From: Erwinia_E haradaeae_B
GTDB taxonomy: Bacteria > Pseudomonadota > Gammaproteobacteria > Enterobacterales > Enterobacteriaceae
DNA length: 64,000 nt
Direction of reading: 5' to 3'
Assembly (NCBI RefSeq): GCF_900698985.1
Contig: NZ_LR217730.1
Location: forward strand, 983,681-1,047,680
The first letter of the stretch is position 1; every line of letters starts with the position of its first letter. Positions 43,959 through 53,774 of the stretch are shown here, piece after piece. The position numbers and the translations under genes were made by a program. The notes under the pieces are model-generated. The model saw nothing but the letters and a program-made list of their open reading frames with translations, was not told where the DNA came from and did not search any database.

Positions 43959-45176
43959 ATGAATAACATTCATATTATAGTTCCTGAACTACCAGAATCT
44001 GTGGTTGACGGAACGATCATTGCATGGCATAAAAAAATTGGTGATATGCTTAGACGAGATGAAATAATAGTGGATATTGAGACTGATAAAGTAGTCTTAG
44101 AAATTCCAGCATCTACTGATGGAATTTTAGAAACAATTTTAGTAAAAGAGGGTGAAACAGTAACGTCTGGTCAAATTTTAGGTTCTTTAGGATGTTCTGA
44201 TAATAACACCATACCAGCTATCTCTTCTACCCAAACAAAAAAAAACATATCACTTGAAAAGGAAACAGTACTTCAAAAAGTTGTAAATTTACAAACCATT
44301 GGTCCAGCCATGCGTCGTTTTATGTCTGAAAATAACCTAGAAGCGAGAACAATAAAAGAAAAGGATCACGATGACAATCTTACACAAAAAAATATAACAC
44401 AAGATCTTTTTCAAACTACAAAAACACAAGATCAATCAACAATAAATCAAGAATCACCTGTATCTTCCTTAGCACCGCGTAATGAAACACGCATACCTAT
44501 GAGTCGTCTACGAGTAAAAATAGCAGAACGATTATTGAGGGTAAAAAACACTACTGCAATGTTAACTACATTTAACGAAGTTAACATGCAATCTGTTATA
44601 TCTATTCGAAATAAACATGGTGCGCTCTTCGAAAAACGCCATGGTGTTCGTTTAGGTTTCATGTCCTTTTATGTTAAAGCAGTAGTAGAAGCATTAAAAC
44701 GCTACCCAGAAGTCAATGCATGTATTGATGGATTAGATATTGTGTATCATAACTATTTTGATATTAGTATTGCGATCTCTACACCCCGGGGTTTAATCAC
44801 TCCTGTATTAAAAAATGCCAATACACTTAGTATGTCTGATATCGAAAAAAAAATTAAAGAACTTTCAATAAAAGGTCGCACTAATAAGCTCACCATAGAA
44901 GACTTAACTGGTGGTACTTTTACTATCACTAACGGTGGAGTATTTGGTTCTCTAATGTCTACACCGCTCATCAATCCACCACAAAGCGCTATATTAGGCG
45001 TACATGTTATTAAAGATCGCCCTTCAGCGCTTAATGGCACAGTGGCTCTATTGCCTATGATGTACCTTGCGCTTTCCTATGATCACCGACTAATTGATGG
45101 GCGCGAATCAGTGGGGTGTCTCGCAACAATTAAAGACCTCTTAGAAGATCCATGTCTTTTACTCGTTAATGTTTAA
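43959..45176 (+). CDS. sucB: Dihydrolipoyl succinyltransferase (E2), binding domain eroded
   Basis: Core of the 2-oxoglutarate dehydrogenase complex. The 405 residues equal E. coli SucB. The lipoyl domain has Lys44 in ETDKVVLEIPA. The catalytic domain is well conserved, ending with YDHRLIDGRE carrying the catalytic His and Asp. The peripheral-subunit-binding domain (about 112-151) keeps its first helix (IGPAMRRFMSENNLEA), but the loop KGTGVGGRLTREDV of E. coli reads KEKDHDDNLTQKNI, losing all conserved glycines and the Arg. This domain binds E1 or E3, so assembly may be weakened. It lies 22 bases after sucA; sucC and sucD do not follow. Confidence 0.95.
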   Translation: MNNIHIIVPELPESVVDGTIIAWHKKIGDMLRRDEIIVDIETDKVVLEIPASTDGILETILVKEGETVTSGQILGSLGCSDNNTIPAISSTQTKKNISLEKETVLQKVVNLQTIGPAMRRFMSENNLEARTIKEKDHDDNLTQKNITQDLFQTTKTQDQSTINQESPVSSLAPRNETRIPMSRLRVKIAERLLRVKNTTAMLTTFNEVNMQSVISIRNKHGALFEKRHGVRLGFMSFYVKAVVEALKRYPEVNACIDGLDIVYHNYFDISIAISTPRGLITPVLKNANTLSMSDIEKKIKELSIKGRTNKLTIEDLTGGTFTITNGGVFGSLMSTPLINPPQSAILGVHVIKDRPSALNGTVALLPMMYLALSYDHRLIDGRESVGCLATIKDLLEDPCLLLVNV

Positions 45177-45482
45177 AAACAATATTTATTCACCTTTCTG
45201 GAAAATAAATATATATTATATAATATAAGATACTTAATCATATAAATGATATCACTTAAATAATTTTTAGTTAATGCTACCCACATGACACTAATCATGC
45301 AACACCCAAATATCTCTGAGTATATATCTAAAAATATCAAAACTAACTATCCATTGGTGTTTATTATTTATTCGCGGTCATCCAATGAAAAAAATTATTA
45401 CTTAATATAAATTAAACTTAAATTTATATTAAGTAATAAAAATTTTAATTCATTTAGTGGCCGTTAAATATTCGGATTAAAC
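45177..45482. other. sucB-priA intergenic region; sucCD absent
   Basis: 306 bases. Contains the hairpin at 45395-45439. In E. coli sucC and sucD would begin within 300 bases of sucB; neither is present nor readable as a remnant, and the next gene is priA from another chromosomal place. This marks an ancestral deletion or rearrangement point. Confidence 0.7.
45395..45439. terminator. 19-bp hairpin between sucB and priA
   Basis: TTATTACTTAATATAAATT and its exact reverse complement flank a 7-base loop. After the stem comes AAAATTTT on the plus strand and TTTTTTT on the minus strand, so the better terminator orientation is minus, where no gene ends. It may still end the sdh-suc transcript. The all-AT stem is long but weak. 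Confidence 0.45.
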
Positions 45483-47684
45483 ATGTCTATTGCACACGTA
45501 GCATTACCACTTACTCAAGTGAATTACTTAATATATCGTATCCCTCCACATATAAATAACATAGTTATTGGTGGACGCGTACGTGTACCTTTTTGTAACT
45601 ATATGATGATTGGCATTGTAATAAAAATTTTTCACAAATATGATGATCTATGCGGCCAGTTACCCACTATAGAAACAGGGTTAGATGTATGTTCGTTATA
45701 CGATCCCGCTTTATGGCGCACATTACATTGGGCTGCAAATTACTATCATTTTTCATTAGGTAAAATCTTACTAAATGCCATCCCCATATTATTGCGTCGA
45801 GGACATAAAGTAGAAGATACTCTAACTAATCAAAATAACGTTAATGATTTAGAATCATATTCAAAACAATCAAGCAATTTATTATTTTATAATAAAAAAA
45901 AAACAATCACTACCTTTTTTCACATAAAAGACTTTCAAAAAGAAACGAATCTTAAAAATGTTATAAAAACTAAATTAAAATATCCAGACACCAAACAGTT
46001 ACGCAACTTCGCGCCATATGTAAAAGAACAAAAGAACTCTCTCTATAACTATTCTACAATCAGATTAATAGAACCATTAAATTCGGAACAAGCTACCGCT
46101 GTGTCTGCCATTCGAAACACAGATCATCAATTTGCTACCTGGATTCTTACTGGTATGGCTGGATCTGGAAAAACTGCGGTATATCTAAATTTTATAGGAG
46201 AAATTCTTAAAAAAGGTCAACAAGCTCTAATATTAGTACCAGAAATCCACTTAATATCTCAAACCATATCTCTTGTCCAAAAAAAGCTACATGCTCCTAC
46301 TGCAACTCTGCATTCTCAATTACATCATAAAATACATCTTAATACATGGAGACAAGCCCGTGATGGTAAAATAGCTATTATGGTTGGAACCCGTTCTGTA
46401 TTATTTTCACCATTAAGGAAACTTGGTGTAATCATTCTAAATAGTGAACATGACAGTTCTTACACACAAACCAACGGTTTTCGATATAATGCACGAGACC
46501 TGGCAATATTACGTGCAAAACAAGAAAAAATACCCATTATTATGATTTCTTCAACCCCCTCATTAGAAACATTGCATAATGTTCAATTAAGTAAATATCG
46601 TCAAATCAATCTTAGTCAATCTCATCAGAAAATGACAACAGTTACCCCTATATTAATAGATCTAACAAATACAAAACTTAATAATGGCCTATCTATAACT
46701 TTACTTCAAAAAATAAACCAACATCTAACCCTCAACAATCAAGTATTATTATTTCTTAATCGTCGAGGATTTTCTTCTTCTATATTGTGTCAAGAATGTG
46801 GCTGGAAAAGTAAATGTTTGCGATGTAACCGAAACTACACCTTTCATAAAATAGAAAAAAAACTATTCTGTCATCATTGTGACGGTCAACGAGATATACC
46901 CAAACAGTGCTTACAATGTGGATCTACACATATTGTGTCAATTGGGATGGGAACAGAAAGACTGGAACAAAACCTAAAGACTCTCTTTCCATTAACCCCA
47001 TTAACACGTATCGACCGTGATACCACTCGAGTATATAGCGCATTAGAAGTAAAATTAGCTAAAATAAAACATGGCGGTGCACATATTTTAGTGGGTACGC
47101 AAATGCTATCTAAAATTCATAATTTTCCATACGTTACGTTATTTTCACTAATTAATGTAGATCAAGTGCTGTTTTCTACAAACTTTCGAGCAGCAGAGCG
47201 TTTTGCTCAATTATATACACAAGTTTCTGAACGTGCGCTATCTAATAATAAGCAAGTAGAAATAATATTACAAACTCATCATCCTAAACATCCATTATTA
47301 CAAACTTTATTGTATAACGGATATTATGAATTTGCTAAAAAAGAACTCCAAGAACGTAAAAACGCATTTCTACCGCCGTGTTTTAGTTGCTCTCTATTCT
47401 GCGCAGCAGACTATAACAAACAAAAAGCTCGTCATTTTCTAAAACAAATTTTAAATTTACTTCAATCAAATCCACTATATGATCCACTAATGTGTCATAT
47501 ATTAGGTCCGATACCTTCATTCCAGGCTAAACATAGAGGTCGATATCGATGGAGTATACTTATACGACATCCTTCTCACTCTGCGCTTCATCGTCTAGTA
47601 AAAAATATCCTCCCGCGAATTGAGGATTTACCTCAAGCACATAATATCATATGGACATTTGACATGAACCCCAGTGAAAATTAA
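45483..47684 (+). CDS. priA: Replication restart protein PriA, helicase motifs degenerate
   Basis: PriA reloads the replicative helicase at stalled forks; in E. coli it has separate helicase and primosome-assembly activities. The 733 residues compare with 732. The Walker A motif GMAGSGKT with Lys230 and all eight zinc cysteines (436, 439, 445, 448, 463, 466, 476, 479) are kept. But the Walker B DEEH of E. coli reads NSEH at 320-323, motif V KGHHFP reads KIHNFP near 544-549, and motif VI QVAGRAGRAG reads QVSERALSNN at 580-589. ATP hydrolysis and unwinding are therefore probably lost while zinc-dependent assembly may survive. Residues 110-200 are Lys/Asn-rich and poorly conserved. The frame is open throughout. 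Confidence 0.95.
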   Translation: MSIAHVALPLTQVNYLIYRIPPHINNIVIGGRVRVPFCNYMMIGIVIKIFHKYDDLCGQLPTIETGLDVCSLYDPALWRTLHWAANYYHFSLGKILLNAIPILLRRGHKVEDTLTNQNNVNDLESYSKQSSNLLFYNKKKTITTFFHIKDFQKETNLKNVIKTKLKYPDTKQLRNFAPYVKEQKNSLYNYSTIRLIEPLNSEQATAVSAIRNTDHQFATWILTGMAGSGKTAVYLNFIGEILKKGQQALILVPEIHLISQTISLVQKKLHAPTATLHSQLHHKIHLNTWRQARDGKIAIMVGTRSVLFSPLRKLGVIILNSEHDSSYTQTNGFRYNARDLAILRAKQEKIPIIMISSTPSLETLHNVQLSKYRQINLSQSHQKMTTVTPILIDLTNTKLNNGLSITLLQKINQHLTLNNQVLLFLNRRGFSSSILCQECGWKSKCLRCNRNYTFHKIEKKLFCHHCDGQRDIPKQCLQCGSTHIVSIGMGTERLEQNLKTLFPLTPLTRIDRDTTRVYSALEVKLAKIKHGGAHILVGTQMLSKIHNFPYVTLFSLINVDQVLFSTNFRAAERFAQLYTQVSERALSNNKQVEIILQTHHPKHPLLQTLLYNGYYEFAKKELQERKNAFLPPCFSCSLFCAADYNKQKARHFLKQILNLLQSNPLYDPLMCHILGPIPSFQAKHRGRYRWSILIRHPSHSALHRLVKNILPRIEDLPQAHNIIWTFDMNPSEN

Positions 47685-48148
47685 AGAAGATAATATTATT
47701 GAAGATTAATGGTATATTCTCAAAATTAAACATAAGCTTAAGCTTATAATACGCACATCTAAGAAAAATAATTTTTTAAAATACATTATATTATAAAATA
47801 TAATGCATAACATTAAAAAAAACTAGAAGATACAGTTTTATCATGAATAATTTATTATTCACTTATTTACTATAATCTAAATACTAATTTTAGTAATATT
47901 TATTAGCTTGTCTGTAAAAAATTATATATAATATATTATTATATATAATCATTATTACTAATTAGTATGAACTAAAAATTATATTAATACATCAATATAA
48001 TTATCTTAATATATGTAAAGATCATTATAATTGCGTGATATCAAATGATATTCAGTGCATCTCTTAAAAATATCATCATATAATCTCAGCATCATAAACT
48101 ATTAAAAATTAATTAGATTCTATCAAAAATAGATCATGAACTATTCTG
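47685..48148. other. Gene-free region between convergent priA and ffh
   Basis: 464 AT-rich bases. A 16-bp perfect palindrome ATAAGCTTAAGCTTAT lies at 47732-47747 and could help end either transcript, though no T run follows. Nothing else is visible. Confidence 0.5.
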
Positions 48149-49510
48149 TTACCTAGTAAAGGCCCCAGGTGATATGAGGTCTTTCATATTACGCATCATG
48201 TTTTTCATACCACCTTTTTGTATTTTTTTCATCATAGCCTGCATCTCATTAAATTGTTTTAAAAACTGATTGACATCCTTCACCAAAGTGCCTGAACCTA
48301 AAGCAATTCTTCTTTTACGTGAACCTTTAATGATTTCAGGATGTATGCGCTCTAACTCTGTCATAGATTCTATGATTACTTCCATACGTTTTAATGAAAT
48401 ATCATTCATTTGAGATTTAACATTTTCTGGTAATCCTCCAATACCTGGCAATTTTTCAATCAAGCCGTTAACGCCTCCTATATTACGTAACTGCTGTAAA
48501 TGATCTAAAAAATCATTTAAATTGAAATTATTACCTTTTTTCAAAGAAGAGGCTATTTTTTTAGCTTTTTCGCGATCTACCTTATTTTCAATAGCTTCAA
48601 TCAACGATAATATATCACCCATGCCTAATATACGTGAAGCAATACGATCGGGATGAAAAGGCTCTAAAGCCTCATTTTTTTCTCCTATCCCTATAAACTT
48701 AATAGGTTGACCTGTAATATAGGACATAGATAGCGCCGCTCCTCCACGGGTATCACTATCTACTTTTGTCAACACTATACCTGTTAATGGAAGTACGGTA
48801 TTAAATGATTTTGCAATATTAACTGCATCTTGACCAGTCATTGCATCAGAAACCAATAGAGTTTCTATAGGTTGTATGGCAAGATGGATTTGTTTAATTT
48901 CTTGCATCATAACATCATCAGTATGCAAACGACCCGCCGTGTCTACCAAAAGTACATCATAGAATTTTATCTTAGCTTGCTGTAAAGCATCTTTAGCTAT
49001 ATTAATTACTTTCTTATTAGGTTCTGATGAATAAAAATCAATACCCGCTTGCTCAGCTAAAATTTTTAACTGCTGGATTGCTGCTGGCCGATAAATATCC
49101 ACAGAAGTTGCTAATATCTTTTTACTATACTTCTCACGTAAAAATTTACCAAGTTTTCCGACACTAGTTGTCTTACCAGCTCCTTGCTGACCTACCATTA
49201 ATATAACTACTGGTGGCACTACTTGTAAATTAAGAGTACAATTTTTTTCTCCCATGATTAAGACTAACTCATTTTTCACAATCTTCAAAAACTCTTGCTC
49301 TGGAGTTAAATTATTATTCACTGCATGATTTAATGCATTCGATTTAATTCGTGCCAAGAGTTCATTCACTACTATTAAAGATACATCTGCTTCTAATAAT
49401 GATATACGTATTTTTTGTAAAATATCTTTAATATTATCTACAGTTAGCCTACCACGACCGGTGATATTACGAAAAACATTAGAAATACTAGCACTTAAGT
49501 TATCAAACAT
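48149..49510 (-). CDS. ffh: Signal recognition particle protein Ffh
   Basis: GTPase subunit of the signal recognition particle, which with 4.5S RNA targets membrane proteins to FtsY. The 453 residues equal E. coli Ffh. Domains in order: N domain to about 95, G domain with the P-loop GQQGAGKTT at 107-115, DTAGRL and TKVD motifs, then the Met-rich M domain, ending with FNEMQAMMKKIQKGG. The RNA-binding segment GSRKRRIALGSGT is intact. The rpsP operon that neighbours ffh in E. coli is not here, and no 4.5S RNA gene lies in the window. Confidence 0.98.
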   Translation of the reverse strand: MFDNLSASISNVFRNITGRGRLTVDNIKDILQKIRISLLEADVSLIVVNELLARIKSNALNHAVNNNLTPEQEFLKIVKNELVLIMGEKNCTLNLQVVPPVVILMVGQQGAGKTTSVGKLGKFLREKYSKKILATSVDIYRPAAIQQLKILAEQAGIDFYSSEPNKKVINIAKDALQQAKIKFYDVLLVDTAGRLHTDDVMMQEIKQIHLAIQPIETLLVSDAMTGQDAVNIAKSFNTVLPLTGIVLTKVDSDTRGGAALSMSYITGQPIKFIGIGEKNEALEPFHPDRIASRILGMGDILSLIEAIENKVDREKAKKIASSLKKGNNFNLNDFLDHLQQLRNIGGVNGLIEKLPGIGGLPENVKSQMNDISLKRMEVIIESMTELERIHPEIIKGSRKRRIALGSGTLVKDVNQFLKQFNEMQAMMKKIQKGGMKNMMRNMKDLISPGAFTR

Positions 49511-50655
49511 AATCTTTTCTCGTAAAGGAAGTTCAGTAAAGATCTTTTACTAATTACTAATAAGTATCACATACCATATAATAACATCTGAATATAAAAA
49601 TATTAATTTTAGACTAATCTATCTAGCATTGGAACGAAATTATAAAAAATTCATTTTAGTATCTCGCCATTTTACCACTTTCTGTTATCAACTTATTGAA
49701 CTACATCTAGCTTATTCAGTAAAATCAACAATATTCAATATCATCTTTTAATCTCTTCAAGAATCTAATATACTCATACATATTTAATACTATTAGAATC
49801 CTAGATGTAGGATATAAAAATATTTTTAATATAATTATATTGATTATCATCTAAAAAATTTTTTAATTAAAAGATTTTTTAAAATTCTATATCTTGGGGT
49901 CAATCCAAAATAATGAAACGATTAAATCACAATTTAATATTTTAATTTTTTAAAAAACTATAAGTTGTTTATTGAATATTATTAATAATTCTATAAAATA
50001 TTATAGAATAAACTCTATATTCAAACCACCTGATATATGATATCGTCTCTTTTACTTCTTCAACTAATACAAGTATAATCTTGATTATATCTATGATAGA
50101 TAGATATCCAATTGCTTAATAATATATATCCTAATTATATCTTTATATAATTAGGATATATATTATTAAGCTAAACAAAAATAAGCTCAAAATATCTATT
50201 AGGATTATAATCTATAACAAACTCTAGGAAAATTCAGCACACATAATTATTAATGTTTTTACCGCAAAAGATCACTAAACTCAATTATCACTAGGAAATA
50301 AATATAAAATTTCGGTTGACTAAAAGAGTACCACATCAAAAAAGATGACATTTATAATATATTATCAATAAAGTTTAAAATATCATCTAAATAATACTAA
50401 CACTGGAAGGTAAGAAAAAAACAATCACTTAGTGTGCGTATTTCTTTAAAAAAACAAAATCTACCTCTAACGCATATCATTATGCGTATAATTTAACAAG
50501 GATGCTAATAGAGTATTAACCTATACAAGAAAACTTAATAATACTAAATTTATAGATAGCTTAATACTGTATCTATTACATATAAGGATAAATAAATAAA
50601 TGACTAAATAAATTACTATACAAATAAAATATTTACAATTAACAGTATTTTAAAA
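49511..50655. other. 1.1 kb gene-free stretch with two hairpins
   Basis: No gene is visible. It contains a long 27-bp hairpin (50114-50171) and a small 9-bp hairpin at 49988-50009 (ATTCTATAA-AATA-TTATAGAAT). The rest is AT-rich with dense stops. Confidence 0.6.
50114..50171. repeat. 27-bp perfect hairpin with 4-base loop
   Basis: Positions 50114-50140 and 50145-50171 are exact reverse complements around the loop CTTT. The arms contain GCTTAATAATATATATCC and its complement. No T run follows on either strand. It lies about 600 bases upstream of ffh and 485 downstream of the tRNA-Ile end, far for a terminator of either. Confidence 0.85.
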
Positions 50656-50732
50656 TGGTGGCCCCTGCTGGACTTGAACCAGCGACCAAGCGATTATGAG
50701 TCGCCTGCTCTGACCGCCTGAGCTAAGGGGCC
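50656..50732 (-). tRNA. ileX: tRNA-Ile2 (anticodon CAT, lysidine-modified)
   Basis: The 77-base minus-strand sequence starts GGCCCCTTAGCTCAGG, has the anticodon arm GCGACTCATAATCGC and ends CAGGGGCCACCA with CCA encoded. Although the anticodon is CAT, body and acceptor stem match E. coli tRNA-Ile2 (ileX) nearly base for base and not elongator or initiator tRNA-Met. After TilS turns the wobble C into lysidine it reads ATA, a codon used heavily in this AT-rich genome. tilS lies 593 bases upstream on the same strand. Confidence 0.95.
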
Positions 50733-51325
50733 CAAATATAAAACTTGTAATCTAATAACAAGCTATATATTGTCTCTTTTAATTATTATTTTACTAATTT
50801 CATCTAATTAAAGCTAAATAATATTTTAAAATAATTATAAAATTTATTAAGGAAACCCTATATACTTTATAATATAACATTTTAATATAATATTTATTAT
50901 ATGAGAATATAAAAATAATGTTCATGATTAATTTTAATATACCATATATCTAAAATAAACTACAAGACATCTTATTTTTTTATAGTCAACTATCCTTAAA
51001 ATATTTTATCATATATAATACTTTATAATTAGATAAAAAATATTATTTTAAATAATTATCAATGAATACAGTATTTACTTTAAAAAAATTAAAAATACTG
51101 CGCATCAATCTCTTTACTTTAACGAACGCTAATCTATCTATTGTTTATAAAAACTAGTATAAAATTAGACACTTTAAAATATTTATACAAGAGCTACACA
51201 TAAATTATAATAACTGATCACACCATTAAAAATAGTTATTGATACGCTAAAGAATAGTGCTCATTTTATTAAAAATAAAAAATCATTTTTGCCTTTAAAA
51301 CTCCATTATATATAAATAATTTTAA
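50733..51325. other. 593-base gene-free stretch between tilS and tRNA-Ile2
   Basis: AT-rich with no gene, no clear promoter and no strong hairpin visible. Confidence 0.55.
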
Positions 51326-52678
51326 TTATTGTTTATAAGTTTTACAACTATTACCGCTTAAAGGCATAACTTTATTATGATCCCAAAAAATATTCCACGT
51401 TTTGCTATCTGGTAATGGAACCCCATCAACAGTAACAAATACATTCAGAGCTGTCACTAAGCAATCATTATAAAAAATTAATGGAATACGTTGACGTCTC
51501 CAGGGTGGAATGCCATATTCTTGCCATAATTTTTTTAATGAACGCTGACCAGAGCGACCATGAACATAAAACTTACCTTTAGCCTGAAAGCGTATACTTA
51601 CTTTTGTATTAAATGGAGGGCAACGCAAAGTTACACCCTTTGAAGACTGTCGTATTTCACCTAATCCATCAGGTAATAATAACGTCAGCCAAGGAAAAAA
51701 CCACAGTAATTGACAGTTTCCTAATGGTTTTGTAATAGGCAACCAATAAAGACGATCACGAAAACGTCGCACTTCATACTTCCAAATCTGTAATTTGGGA
51801 TTAGCATCTACACGACTACATGCAACCTCTGTCCATATTTTTTTTAGTACATGAGAGGATGGTAGGGATCCATTTTGATGCAAAATCCAACGCCGAAAAA
51901 TTGCAGAGCGCCGAGCGATACTCATAACTTTTAGTGGTAAAAAATATAAAGCGTTAGATCTATCCATTAATTTATAGAGTAATTCTTCGAGCATTTCATC
52001 CAACACACTATCCTGCTCCGCACAAAGACGTGCGCTACGAGAAATCGTGCGTGAAAAAAAAGGCCAACGTTTATTCAATAACGGCATGATTTTTAATCGT
52101 AAAAAATTACGATCATAGCGTAGATCTTTATTGCTATCATCTGTAATCCAAGATAAATGGTAATGGTTGGCCCATGCTTCTAATTCAGATCGAGTACACA
52201 TTAATAATGGTCGTATATGACGATAATCCCCGTGAATCTTCACTTGTGCCATAGCCGACAGGCCAGATGGCCCACTTCCACGCTTTAAGGCTAATAAAAC
52301 TGTTTCACTTTGATCATCCTGATGCTGTGCAGTTAACAAAGCTTCTTCTTTTGTCATTATTTTGTATAATGCTTGATAACGAGCTTTCCGAGCTGCAGCT
52401 TCTAAACCTACTCGTTTCTGACAATGAACGTGCACTCTCTCAAAAAAATAAGAAACCTTCCATAATTCACACTGTTTCGAACAATGTGCGGCCCATAAAT
52501 CAGCAGAGTCATTCAATCCATGATGGATATGAACAGCCCGAAATTTAAAATCAAAACGTTGCGCTCTGAGCATAACTAGTTGATGCAAAAGAACACTTGA
52601 ATCTAAACCTCCACTATAGGCTAGAACTACAGCATTCTCATCTCTCAGTAAATATTTAAGGTAATTAATATCAAACAT
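51326..52678 (-). CDS. tilS: tRNA(Ile)-lysidine synthase
   Basis: Attaches lysine to the wobble cytidine of tRNA-Ile(CAU) using ATP, changing both its charging (Met to Ile) and its decoding (AUG to AUA). The 450-residue protein matches E. coli TilS (432). The PP-loop SGGLDSS is at 22-28, followed by HIHHGL, AARKARY, TAQHQDDQSET and RGSGPSGLSAM; NFLR and the C-terminal domain (RSGQRSLKKLWQE) are also present. The start at 52678 is the only one near the family N-terminus. Its substrate tRNA is encoded just downstream. Confidence 0.96.
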   Translation of the reverse strand: MFDINYLKYLLRDENAVVLAYSGGLDSSVLLHQLVMLRAQRFDFKFRAVHIHHGLNDSADLWAAHCSKQCELWKVSYFFERVHVHCQKRVGLEAAARKARYQALYKIMTKEEALLTAQHQDDQSETVLLALKRGSGPSGLSAMAQVKIHGDYRHIRPLLMCTRSELEAWANHYHLSWITDDSNKDLRYDRNFLRLKIMPLLNKRWPFFSRTISRSARLCAEQDSVLDEMLEELLYKLMDRSNALYFLPLKVMSIARRSAIFRRWILHQNGSLPSSHVLKKIWTEVACSRVDANPKLQIWKYEVRRFRDRLYWLPITKPLGNCQLLWFFPWLTLLLPDGLGEIRQSSKGVTLRCPPFNTKVSIRFQAKGKFYVHGRSGQRSLKKLWQEYGIPPWRRQRIPLIFYNDCLVTALNVFVTVDGVPLPDSKTWNIFWDHNKVMPLSGNSCKTYKQ

Positions 52679-53774
52679 TATAGACTTTCCTGGTATAAAA
52701 ATCTGAATTAAAAAATACTAACTCTATGTTTGATATGTGATAAAATCACTGATTAGCGCTTAATGCTATTAATAAATGCAATAAATATATTTTAAGTATA
52801 TTTTTATATATAAAGAGTATTAAATTTTAAGTCTAGCAATATGTTATTATTACCCACAAAATTATCGATATTTAGTATATTATTAGATTTTAAAAAAAAC
52901 ATTATCGGCATCATATAAATAATGCATATCAAAAAGAAAGAATCTAACCTCAATAAATATAAAAATAACTATCAATTTATTACAATAAAATTATTATCTT
53001 AGTAATCAAAATAAAAAACAAATATAATTCAAAAAAAATATTAAAAATAAATAATAATATTTATTATAAGATAATAAAGAATCTAATATTTCTATAAAAA
53101 ACTCTATATATAAAGTAGAAAAACTAAAGTATAAAATTTTCTTTAAAAAAATACAGAATATACATTTTTTCTAGATCTTATGAAAATTACTTAGTGGTAA
53201 ATGAGAATTTATTTAAAAAATATCAAATATCTTAACAAAATAAATCTCATGTTATTATATTATAACATGAGATCTATATTATTTACAATAAATATTGCAT
53301 ATATTATAATAAAAATTTTTACTTAAATTAAAAAAAAATCTATGAAGACTTTATAAATATTTTTACTTAATACTTCAAGGGTTATAAAATATTTAATTTA
53401 AATAATAATACTAGTTGATATTTTTCTAAATATTAATATCGTTTCCATGCTATATAAAAATAAAAAAAAATATAAAAATCAATACCAGAACTAAACTTTT
53501 CCTACCCTAAAATAAAAGAATATTTATCTTTGAGCTAATCTTTAATTTATATCTATAATACAGAATTAGGAAAATATAATAAAACTTTTTTATCTATAAC
53601 ATGTTTTAACGTTTTACTAAATTTTTACAATCTTTAAAAATATACAAATGGTTAATTATTGAGCTCCCTAAATTAACTTTTTATAGTAAAAAATCCTATA
53701 AGCGTGCTCTTATTAATATATCGAAAAAGATAATTAACTAATAGCAATAGTTAATATCCTGATTCTTATTATAA
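52679..53774. other. 1.1 kb gene-free stretch where ihfB is expected
   Basis: In E. coli ihfB follows rpsA. No IHF-beta gene or remnant is readable. A 12-bp hairpin at 53244-53273 (ATCTCATGTTAT and its complement, 6-base loop) followed by TTTATTTT on the minus strand might be a late terminator for rpsA, 500 bases beyond its stop. Confidence 0.55.
53244..53273 (-). terminator. Possible terminator downstream of rpsA
   Basis: A perfect 12-bp stem with a 6-base loop, followed by TTTATTTT on the minus strand. It is about 500 bases beyond the rpsA stop, so it may instead be the relict terminator of the lost ihfB. Confidence 0.4.

Noticed and set aside
50656..50732. Calling this tRNA-Met because of anticodon CAT
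   Set aside because: Acceptor stem, anticodon stem and T arm match E. coli tRNA-Ile2, not tRNA-Met; TilS is encoded nearby.
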